DNA from: Pararge aegeria
Lineage: Eukaryota > Arthropoda > Insecta > Lepidoptera > Nymphalidae
Length of the DNA stretch: 64,000 nucleotides
Direction of reading: 5' to 3'
Assembly: GCF_905163445.1 (NCBI RefSeq)
Contig: NC_053187.1
Span: 10,912,001 to 10,976,000 of the forward strand
Each line of letters starts with the position of its first letter. Position 1 is the stretch's first letter. This document shows positions 1-11,100 of the stretch, piece after piece. The notes under the pieces are model-generated. The model searched no databases and was not told the origin of the DNA. It saw nothing but the letters and a program-made list of their open reading frames with translations. Made by a program: the position numbers and the translations under genes.

Positions 1-174
1 TAAGTAAAAAAAAAAATAAGTGAATCATAAACCAGGAGGAGGATATTATAGTAATGCTTAATAAATAACCCAGATTTACTATAGGTACGTAAAAACTGTT
101 TAAGAAGACTATGTTAAAAAAAACACTTTTGACACAACAAAAAGCAAGAAATAAATGTTTTCTACTACATTTTT

Positions 175-299
175 AAGACGGTGCCAAGTAAAATGTAGAG
201 ATTTACTATGTATAGTAACAATATAATTGGTATTCCTTTTTAAATCGTAGCAATGAAAGTACTACTACTAATTTTCTACATTCTCCTTGACACCGACTT
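175..299. mobile_element. small inverted-repeat element inside the RTE fragment
   Basis: The 25-bp arms 175-199 and 275-299 are inverted with 4 mismatches. The same arm sequence (core gtgccaagtaaaatgtaga) flanks 60891-61467. It sits where the RTE reading frame ends abruptly, which suggests insertion into or at the edge of that LINE. Confidence 0.45.
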
Positions 300-302
300 A
301 AA

Positions 303-800
303 ATGACTTCCCAAATGCTGCCCAGCTCAACTGTATTCTTCTGTTGGCTTCTTCTTCAAAATTGTTTCCAAGTTGTATGATCTGGCCAAGGTACTTGTAT
401 TTTGAAAACATTTCTATGTCAACATTTTCGACTATTGTAGGAGTCGGGACAACTTGTTGATTGAATGACTTTAGTTTTGTCCACGTTTATCCCGAGACCT
501 ACAAGTCCTACAACGGACCTACAACGTCTGGAAGAACGGCTTAGGTAATTCAGCAATTCTTCGAGATCTTGAGGAGTTTCTGCCAAGACAACCACGTCGT
601 CAGAAAACTGCAGGTGTGAGACGAAGTCGTTGTCCTTTTCAATCCAGCATTTAATCAAGTCTACTGGAGCACTGTTAAACAGTTTTGGAGATATAATATC
701 TCCCTGTTTACACCTCCACGTAATTTTTACAACCAGTGTAATACTTGTTATTGTGTAGTTCCGGTGGCCATCTGTGGTCTTCATCATAAGTTTCAATTCG
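303..800 (-). pseudogene. RTE-type non-LTR retrotransposon reverse transcriptase fragment
   Basis: The minus strand encodes a reverse transcriptase palm piece: QGDIISPKLFNSA, then FSDDVVVLAETPQDLEELLN with the FxDD catalytic motif, then INVDKTKVIQS. After 419, in another frame, come YKYLGQIIQLGNNFEEE and RRIQLSWAAFGK, the usual order in RTE-like elements. Frameshifts and truncation at both ends show a dead copy. It breaks off after AAFGK where an inverted-repeat element begins. Confidence 0.8.
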
Positions 801-849
801 TTAAATGGTGCTTTTAATAGAAAATGCTGAAAATAGAGTACTTTAAAAA

Positions 850-1190
850 ATACTCAAATCGCTATTGTTGTCCCTGTAATATTTCAAGAGTTCCCTCAAT
901 TTCTCCTGGATCACTTCAACAGATCTTGACATGATGAAAATGGGACCACATGGAAGGTCATCATCATTCTCATCACCATTTTTCTGGCGCTTTCCCTATT
1001 TGGGGTCGGCCCTCCTGTTACTTGGCCGCCATTTGTTGTGCTTTCAGTTTAGTATCATGAAATGAGTTTGGCTATGCATTTTACGTTTTTTTAAATATTT
1101 TTTCAAATCGGTTTATAAATGAAAGAGTTCTGAGCGAGCAAACATAAAAAAAAACCGAATTGAGAACCTCCTCATTTTTCGTAAAAATGT
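850..1190 (+). repeat. dispersed repeat, second copy at 24815-25022
   Basis: Shared segments include cgatttctccnngatca, caatgggaccacc/catgga, ttttcaaatcggttnataaa, gagttctgag and aacctcctc-ttttt. The class is not clear (Helitron or LINE flank); such sequence is common in Lepidoptera from memory. Confidence 0.5.
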
Positions 1191-2068
1191 TGAAAATGAG
1201 TTATTTTGCGGATTTCGGATCTGTGAGGCCTTAAACCAAATTATTGCCGTTTTTGGTCTGTTTATGTATTACAGACAACGCGGAATGCTTGGGAATGCCA
1301 ACATTTTAATAACTGTGGTTAAACTTAGTTGCTAACAAACAATTCCAAAAAAATTATACCAGGGGTGCTTCGCAGTTTCACCTCCATTAACTTTGCGTCG
1401 CGGTAAACCTAAATCGTAACCTAAACGGGAACTCACAACTATGGTTCGTAGATTTTATACAGTCTATAGTTTCCTTATGAACCGGGATAAAAAAATAAAA
1501 AGCTTTAATAAAACAGTTTTCATACATACTTTACAACATCCCAAGGTAGATAAATGTTTGCCCTGGCCTCAAACTAGGATCCTTGTGTGAGGTGTTTTTG
1601 TATTCATTCGAACGAGAAAGATGTTATTCGTAGTTAAATGCAGTATCACATCAAAATCTCACGCTTCGAAAGGCTGTTTCTTGTTATTCAATGTAACTGA
1701 CATGAAATATTTTCAGCGATAAAAGAGACCATTGTTTTAATTAAATTTGATACCTGAAGCTGTTGCTGACACACGAACGGGCAACTAGACGGGAAATAAG
1801 ACAAAATTTATTGATCTTTTAAGGGTTTTTTCCATTAGGAACTGTAAAAAAAAAGAACAAACAAGCAAACGGATTAACTTCATTTCGGATGTTTGTTACA
1901 AAAATCTAAGCTTACTGTCTCATATAAATCAATATCTACTACGTATATATACATTATTTTCTGAATTTTGTTTGTTATCTATATTTCTGAATTACGTGAA
2001 TTATATAATGTAATGAAAAATATATTATTAATGAAAAATTTTAATGAAAAATTTATCTTCCTATGTAG

Positions 2069-2176
2069 GTAAACGTGATGAGTGGACATCAATTTCTTCA
2101 TCCGATATTGCCCTGTGAATTTCTGGATTCACCGGAATTCGAATCCAGTCGAGCTACTATAGATGAAAAATTTAAG
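2069..2176 (+). CDS. Popdc: gene A exon with FLDSPEF cAMP-cassette motif
   Basis: The acceptor is ctatgtag|GTA and the donor AAG|GTAAGA. The exon is 108 bp, 36 codons, phase 0 at both ends; the other two frames contain stops. The peptide runs from VNVMSG to DEKFK and carries FLDSPEF, the Popeye phosphate-binding motif with Trp replaced by Phe. The 3' border (KFK|VSI) matches the gene B intron at VFQ|VTV exactly. The 5' border is one nucleotide offset from the equivalent gene B intron. Confidence 0.88.
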
Positions 2177-5100
2177 GTAAGAAATTGTTATCCCTTTAAA
2201 ACAATGTTTTAATATGTTACTATACTAAGCTCAGTGCTTTAAAACGTTAACGCCAATACCACCATTGGTGCATGGCTATAGTAAGTGGAATACGATTACA
2301 AATAATAACACTGGATAGAAGCAGGCGTTACTTTGCGGAATTCCATGATATATTATGAAAATTAAGCTTATTTTGCTATACTCCGCGAAAGGTAGAATCT
2401 GTATTGTGTAATTTATAATTTTTTCAATCTTTATATTCCAATATATATATACCCTCTACGCACGTTTCGCTCCGAAACCGGAGCATTAACAGTTACATTG
2501 CTTCCCTTACAGAAGATGTTTTAGAATTACATGTCGCATTTTGCAACAGTAGACAGTAAATATTAAAAAAAAACGTACTTGACGACCTCCCTAACGCAGC
2601 CGAGAGCGCTGTGTTTTAAGTCGGAGGTCCCGGGTTCGATTCCCGGCAGGGGCAATTTATATAGTTTCTGAATTTTCTCTGATCAAGTCTGGTGGAGGCT
2701 TCGGTCGTGGCTAGTTACCACCCTACCGACAAAGATTTAGCGTTCCGGTATGATGTCGCGTAGAAACCGATGAATATACCAACTGTCATATTCCCTAACA
2801 GGTTAGCCCGCATCTTAGACTGCATCATCACTTACCAACAGGTGAGATTGCAAGGGGCTAACTTTTAGTGGAATATAAATTTAAAAAAAGGTTCTTACCC
2901 TGTATACGTGTACAACTTAACTTAATCGATTGTTCCCCCTTCCACGTTCTACCACAGAACAGCGAGACACCGAGAGCGGTGGCATCCTTATGTGGTTGAT
3001 AAACGTTTTTTATCCACGTTTCTGATACGTGCCGCTAAGATGTGGAACGCCCTCCCGGTAACTGTGTTTCCTGCCACGTATAATTTAAGTACCTTCAAGG
3101 CTAGAGTGAATAGGCTTTTTCTATGCAAGCGTGCTCCAACCTAGACCTCATCATTGCTTTCTAACGGGCATGATTGTCGTCAAACGCTGGCCTATCGTTA
3201 ATAAAAAAAAAAAAAAGATAGATAGGTCGATAGATAGATGGAAAAACTTATTTATTTATCGTACAACGTGAGGTTTTAGTTCGAAGTAAACTATATGGAT
3301 GCTTATTACATTATTACACGTTTTTTTTTGAATACGTGAACCGCAAATAGATACACAAGTTAACTTTTTAAGATTAGAGACCTAACTAAAAAAACAGTAA
3401 GTTCGCCTGTACGTAAAGTGTGAAACTGTGTTAGTTGCTATTCTACTTACTTAAATACGTAATGGAAATTAGTGTGCATTATCTTACTTCCCGTCCCAAA
3501 TGTAATAGCGTCATCGTCAGCTCATTAAACAAAGCAATGGGGCTAAAACAGCTGTGATGAGTTCATTATTTCGGGAGGTTTCTCCGCTCCACCGAGTCTT
3601 CCACCCGACCTTTGTGCGAAATGTTACAGGCACTGTCTATAAAGGTCGTTATCGCTATCTACATCATTGGTAATTTGGTACAGAATTATTAAATAACTAG
3701 CTGTTTGCGCTACGTGTAGAAATAAATTAAATCGAGTGTACATTAGACCAAACGACTGAAGTAAAACTTCTTTAGCTCCATATATATGTAACTAATTACA
3801 TAAACATATATTACAAATATATTAAAATATTTCCTACAAATATTTAAATTTATTTTGGGTTGGCATTTTTTTTTAATTCATTATTTTGATTTCGGATACA
3901 TCAGTAATTAACGTGGTTGATTATAAGAAAGAGAAATTAGACTTGGCAGTCAGAGAAAATGAGAAAGAAAATGTGTGCAATCACCTCTATCTCGTGCACC
4001 TATAGTAATGTACGAAACGGAACTCTCTCTCTGTCTCTTTCTATCTTCACTAACTTATATCTCCTTCTCAATTTCGTTGGCCTCGCCAGATCACACTTTT
4101 CGTCACGCATTTACCAGCTTACTCCCAAAGTCAAGCGCGCGTAAAGATGTGTTACTACAAAATAAACCTTTTTTATTATACGTCTAGGATGTTCAAATAC
4201 ATTCTCTTAAAATTAACCCTACATTATGTCGTCTGTTTTATTTATAGATTAACTAATTCGATATCTAAAACCCAGAAAATGTGAGAAGGCGAAGCTTAGT
4301 ATAGTAGGCACCTTATGGATAAAACTTTTTCATAATAATACAGAACTTTTCCACAGTCATGTTTCCACAATCTCTAGGGATTCAAAGAATGGAAAACTCT
4401 CACATTATTACTCCGCAAGGGCAGAGTCGTATCTCAACCAATATTATAAGTGATGGCCTTGTACATAAAGTCTGGTGGAATTTTACTACTCATCCAGTTA
4501 CGAGTACTTACAGTGATGTTGATATGGTACATAAAAGCTGTACTCAGATGATACAAGCGTTCATGAACTTATATATAACCTTATTACCATATAGATTGTT
4601 AGATTAAGGGCTGCCATGCTTCGGAGTTTGCTGGTTTGTACTAGTTCGGAAAGCTTCCGAATGGTTCCGAAATATAAAAAAAACACTTTCTTAGAATCAA
4701 TTCCTACCAACTTTATTAAATCATTTGTTTTTAGTTCCTTTTCGAAAATGAATTTACAAATTTTACTAACTTAAATTTAAGAGCAGTTAATTTAGTTAAG
4801 GGCGTTTGTGCAACCGAACTAGCTACCACTATGCGACTATAGGCGGCTCAATAACTGTAAGTAATATTTAAAAAATAAAAAACATCAAACTAATTCATAT
4901 ACCTATCGGATAGAAGCAGGCGTTACTTTGCGGAAATCCATGATATATTATGAAAATTAAGCTTAATTTGCTTATAGTCCGCGAAAAGCAGGAGAATCTG
5001 TATGGTGTAATTTATAATTTCTTCGGCAATGTACCTTCTACGCACGTTTCGCTCCGATTCCGGAGCATCCTCAGGCGATGTTGACTTTACAATGAATAAT

Positions 5101-8100
5101 CATATCTTCTATATTAATATCTTGATAATAGATAACTAGTTAATATCTAGAAAGACATTACAGTTTCCCAATTCGTCTCCCCAGGCTACATTTATTATAG
5201 TATATTTGCATAGCGTAACATGATAGCCATTTCAAATTGTGTTTTATGGGCAATTACATTTGAGCATACGTCATTGTGAGCTTTCGCATCACCTACCCCA
5301 TTCCGGTGACCTAATTGTTGTCTGATACGGCTGTATAAAAGCTAAAGTGGCTATAAATGCAAGAAACTAGGTTAAATATCGATGAACTTAACACTAAACA
5401 CTTTCGTCAACGCCCCGACACACGCTGTGCCCGTAAAATTGCTTGTTTAGCATGAACTACCTTTATAGCACTAGCAATTTGCTGAAAGCATTTCCTCAGT
5501 AATTATTAGGCGCGCAAACTAAGAACATTTTTCGTGAAATTATTTTGAAAAGATGAAATTGTCTCACAGAGTGAATAAGGAGGAAAAAGTGTTAGGTGTG
5601 ACGTTACCTTAAAAGACTGAACACTTTTTATTATATAGTTCATTATTAAATTCGACAAGTATATATTGATATATTAATAACAAGGCTACATTAAATCCCG
5701 TGCCTCGGAGATCACTTTAAGCTGCATGTACCGGTTATAGTCAATAACATAATAAGAAGTTGTCTTTGAGAGAGGCCTGTTTCCAGTAGGACAATAAAAG
5801 GCTGAGAAGGTGCTCGTTTCGACCTTATGAAACAATTGTCTCGTGTACTATGAAGATCCGCATGCCTCGTGATGTTTTCGAAATAAGGTGCGGCTGAACA
5901 GTGACTTACAAAATTACGTGAATTTGAATTTGAGGTTGGTGTACTGAAATGGCATTTTCTGAAGCTCTATTTTGACGTTTATCATTCGAGATTCAGCATC
6001 AGTTAAATATACAAATGTTTAGAAAGTTAGACTACTATGAAAGTTACATTACTTTTTATTTATGTTCCTCCTGAACATACTTTACGTGTAAGACGAAATG
6101 GTTTTTGCAGCGCAAGATTCAAGTTGCAATTGGCCTACAACACGTAATAAGTCCATCCGGATTTGATATTATTGATTTTAGGATTTATTCCTTCACTCAT
6201 GCCAAAAGCACCCAAAAGACTCCCCTTCGTGCCAAATTTCAAAGATTATACGTTACTGAGTAGGTACTACTAATACTATATATTTTGATGATCATTTATA
6301 AAATGGACATTTTTGTATGAAAATAAACCTTAAGCTAAGAGGATATTATATTATTTGTTCATTGCGTTCACAATGTTGTTTTTTTTTTATTTTATTATAT
6401 TGTGAGGCATCCATTTTATAATCATTGTATGATGTACTTTCTTCAAGGTGCATTTACAAGAAAATAGGGCACTGACTGAGGCCGACAATATTGCAAAGCC
6501 TCCCTCCCTAGTTAGTACCTACGTATCCTTTAGACAATCTAAGATGCCCATTCATCGAGCAACCGCGATGTTCTGCGGCGAAAGCCCTGTCCTGTGTTAA
6601 CATGATCTAGTAAATATATATGTTATTAGCAAAAAGGGCTCTTCACTAGAATAAAGCAAGTTTTATGGAAAAGGCTCATTAAATATTGCGATTGATTGAT
6701 GAACCAGCGGCAAATACGGTTCCTTATTTTAGGGCAATTTTTAAAGTAAAACTTCTTTAGAATCGTTTTAATTTGAAACTCGATTGAAACGAAAATACGT
6801 CAAGATAAAGAAATAAACACAAATGTATAGGATATATCGGCGAGATAATGTGATTCTGTTTTAGAAACACACATTGAAACAGAATAATATGTTATATAAG
6901 TAATACTAAGAACAACGTATTATACATATTGTTCTTAGATGTTATATATATATAATATAATTAAATATTTTTTAAGCTTGGTAAAAAATAATAAACCTTA
7001 CATTCATCCTAACATACTCCTGACACTCTATATCCATCTCAATCTCTCTTAGACTGCTTTTCAGATGTTTCTGCTGTGTGTGAATTGCACGGGATTTTTT
7101 TACTAGGCATAATTAAAAATGCGGTTAAGGCTTAGACAATACAGACGGCTATTATTTGTTCAACCATACTCATATTTTTTTAACGATATGCCAACGCTTG
7201 TCGACAATCATGCGTGTTAGAAAGCAATGATGAGGATAAGGTCTAAGTTTGAGCACGCTTACCAAGAAAAAGTCTATTGACTCTTGCCTTGAAGGTACTT
7301 AAGTTATACGTGGCAGGAAACACAGTTGCCGGGAGTGCGTTCCACATCCTAGCGGTACGTGAATCATCAGAAACGTGGATAAATAACGTTTCGTGCGTGT
7401 TGATGCAATATCAACCACATAAGGATGCCACCGCTCGCGACGTCTGCAACAACAACGCGAACGAGATGGCAAAGTTCTTGAGCACATTCACCGATTCATA
7501 TCCTTTCAAAAACCAATAAACAGGCCACATTGCGTCGGTGTTGTAAACTACGTAATTATTATTTAAGTAGTTAATTATCATATAATAAAATGTATATTAG
7601 TTTATGTATTGTTTTATGTTTGTAGTCTGGTTTATGTAAGTAGTTATTTGGTATGTTTTTAATGCTATACGCCTCACCATTTTGTTTTCTTTTTACTCTT
7701 CTACCTTAGGTTGCCTGGCAGAGATCGCTACTAAACGATAAGGCCATTTGTATCCTTCTTCTTCGTGTGCATTTCTTAACATGTCTTGTACAAATAAAGA
7801 ATATAAATGAATAAATAAAATAACAGAATAACTGGTCCTTAGGTTTCTATAGTAGCAGCTTCATCCTGCCGCTACGTGTACTGGCAGCGTAGCTCGTTGG
7901 AGTACTTGTTCGTGAAGGAGCCGTACCTCGCTTGCGTGGTCACGACATTGATCGCCCGTGACATCACCACAAAGTTGTACGCCATGAACAATAAGATCGT
8001 AACGGAAAGGGGCTCGCATCTAGACATTCGGCTGCCAAGTATAGCGCATGCATTAGCTCGCAGCCCAAGGAGACTGCGGTCTGCCAACAAGCCGCCGCCG

Positions 8101-11100
8101 CCAACGACTGTGCAGCCGGTACCACCGGAAAAAAGATCCAGTAAGTGGAAATAGTGAAGCAGTGATAACCTAGTGAGTACTGCGTCTTTACTTTCGGGGG
8201 GCCGAGTTCGAATCCACGCACTTTAACTTTTCCAAGTTATGTGCGTTTTAAGCAATTTAAATATCACTTGCTTCAACGGTGAAGGAAAACTCCGTGAGGA
8301 AGCCTGCATGCCTGAGAGTTGTCCATACTGTCCTCAGAGGTGTGTGGAGTCAACCAATCCGCACAGTGCCAGCGTGGTTGACTACGGCCTTAACCCCTTC
8401 TCATTGTGGAAGCGTTGCCCATGCTCTGTAGTGGGCCGGTAATGGGTTGATATGATGATGATGATGATGATGAAGTGGAAATAGTAGTAGTAGAGCTTTA
8501 TGTTTCAGAGTTCGTTCGTCGAAGTACTACCGTTATGCTTATTTGTTTCATTGTTGCGGTGCTGTATTCTGGTCTTTAATTATAGGCACGTAAAGCTCCT
8601 AGCTTAGCATAACTGCCATACGCCTCCGGTTGATGGACACAGGCGGGCACATTGCAGGATGTGTTCCTTGCCCGCCTAGCGAGGTCTCGTTCTGTTTATG
8701 GGCTATGGATTTCCACTAATCTGCTTGGCCCGTCAATTATAATTAGAAAATAAAAAATAGAAAGTACAGCAATGTAGGATATATTTCGAAGAGTATGCAC
8801 AGGCGAGTATGGCAGGCTTAGCGAGTTTTTATCCCTGTGTCGTATCACAAAAACTAGCTTGGTTTGGAACGTCCTTTGAAGTCCTTTTCCTGTTTTTTTT
8901 ATAGTAAAAATTGAAGAACCAAGCATAAATATCTATTATAGTATATATAAATTTATATCGATATTTTAATAGTTATTTAGTAAATGTAGTATGTATGTTC
9001 ATGTAAGTTTATTTTATTTTTTGTAACATACTTTATGCACCATCCACTTTCCACTTTTTTATCAGCTTCGCAAGCTCAGGTTAGTGATAAGGCCGCCTTT
9101 GCACTCTAGCACTAAGTACTATTACTGTTTTCCTTGTGTTTTTGCCTATTGTGTTGTGTTGCAATAAAGTTTTTCTATTCTTTTCTATTCTAATGTTTTA
9201 TACTACAAAACCATCGCTTATAAACAGAGCAACACTTTAATGCAAGGCGTGCATAAAATACGTCTTTCAAAGAACTGCCCTGTGGCCCATTAACCCGAGG
9301 CATAGGTGTTAAGTCTCAAGTGCCTAAAATTACACTACGCCCTTCAAACCAGAACAAAGCAATTCTGCTTGGCGCCATAAATGAGCATGGCGATAGTACT
9401 TTCCAGGATAGAAAGAAAGAAAAATCGTATTTCTTGTCACACATTTGTGTCATAAAATTGTTAAAGTATAAAAAAAAAATGTGTGACAAAGGAGCTGGCT
9501 CAGTATAGCTGCATACTAAAACGCGCAGCACTGGTTTTCAGCCAGCCCCATTATCTTCGCCGTCACTGAATCCTCGCGACTAAACAATAACAAAATAATC
9601 ATAAAAAAGGACAATAACATAGAATATAATATATAAACAAACAAAAGATATTTTTTACATTAACACAAGCTTATTTACATCGAGAAATACAAAATCATCA
9701 AAGAGGTAAATAATAAACAGAATCAAAAATTATTAAATTAATAAACATCACAAGGATCAGCTCTACTACAATGAAAACCTTATAATAATAGTGAAATAGT
9801 GAATAGGTATCTTCGAGGTATGCGCGTCTCATCTAAAACCGCATATAAAATATCTATATCCCATTTCTATCACCATATGCCTATAAATATAAGGTAAAAA
9901 AAAGAGTTTTGATCACTTTATACAGTTCACTTGACAAGGTCTTTTGTAGGTCTCAAACTCTCAACACCCGATATCTCGAAATAATTTGTCCAGCAACTCC
10001 CAAACATAATTTTGACGCGGTAAAAGTCACGGGTAAATGCTAGTTTAAAATAAAAATGCTACAATTTGAAATGATTTCAATTTCTGAAATTGAAAATTAA
10101 GCCATGGATTACCAATTTACCCATTGAATGGGATCCAATTCATTGCCCGTTGGCTAAAGGCCATGAGAAAACTTTGCGTAAGTGGGACTAATTTATGTTC
10201 ACTCTAACTTTTCTGTACAGAACCGTTAATTTCAGAAAACTTAAGAGGACATTCACTTGACATACTTTTCGCTCCATAATTGACCTAAATTATGGAAGAT
10301 GGCGCGACTAGCTTTTAGCCGTTCGTTAAATATAAAGGATAGCAAGTACTAATAGAATTCTTAAGGGAATATCCGTGTATATCCCACGTGTATACGTTTA
10401 GGATTCGTATTTGTAAAATTTCAAAAAAATAGGTAGTTAATTAAATGGATATGTTACCCACGACAAATTCTATGAACTTTTTTGTTTACGGAAGCGATTT
10501 TATAATATACTGGCTGTTGCCCGCGACTTCACCTGCGTTTGTTTTTGTTTTTCGAAAGACATGTGGCATTCAATTTAGAAAGTTGTGTATAAAAAAAGAT
10601 TGGTTTGTTTGTCTGAAGTCTTTATTGCACACACACATTTTATATAAATTAAACACAAATACAGAAGAAACTTGGAAGATAAAATAGAGCGTGCAAAGGT
10701 GGTCTTATCACTAAAGCTATCTCTTCTAGACAACCATTGACGTTATTTGTTTATTTAATAGATATATGGTATGTTTATTTAACTAGATATTTTATTTTAC
10801 CAAAACACTGATTGAACTTTTTGTCTTTGGAATGAATGTTATTGAAGGTGTATCTCGTTTAAAGAGCTTCAATACTTATATACGAAATTTACAAATATAT
10901 TATACTGATAATGATCTAGAATTGGTATTTTTGATCAAACTAACAGAAACCATTATTAACTTTAAACTGGTCAAGCAGAACTAAACGTGTCGCGGTTTGA
11001 ATTTTTTTAAAAGCATTTAATATATTTAATCGGCACAAAATTATATTCATCCATCTAAGACGATGTGAAGGTGCGGTGATAGATGTCAACGCAGTCTCAA

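Larger units (their letters stand above)
1..2068 (+). other. gene A intron (5' part outside window)
   Basis: No exon is recognised. It holds an RTE-type reverse transcriptase fragment (minus strand, 303-800), an inverted-repeat pair (175-299), and a diverged repeat at 850-1190 sharing its end with 24815-25022. The stretch 1200-2068 is AT-rich with nothing recognisable. Confidence 0.7.
2177..7842 (+). other. gene A intron 5.7 kb
   Basis: It contains a repeat pair (2312-2490 and 4909-5075), a SINE of the second family (2579-2885), the ends of LINEs (2925-3217 on +; 7170-7515 on -), and a LINE-like 3' tail (7690-7828). In 3220-4900 and 5080-7170 I see only AT-rich sequence and no credible exon. 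Confidence 0.7.

Noticed and set aside
2579..2660. tRNA gene candidates at SINE heads (also 8156, 33540, 39717)
   Set aside because: They have tRNA-like B boxes but no complete cloverleaf and continue into SINE bodies repeated in the window.
7277..7519. 80-codon + ORF
   Set aside because: Antisense of the LINE-A ORF2 end.
8141..8155. Gene A ending at the TAG at 8152 (reading through the donor)
   Set aside because: GTAAGT is a consensus donor, and the phase-1 remainder fits exactly the two bases opening the exon at 11295.
8239..8442. 67-codon ORF after the gene A exon
   Set aside because: Lies entirely within a SINE.
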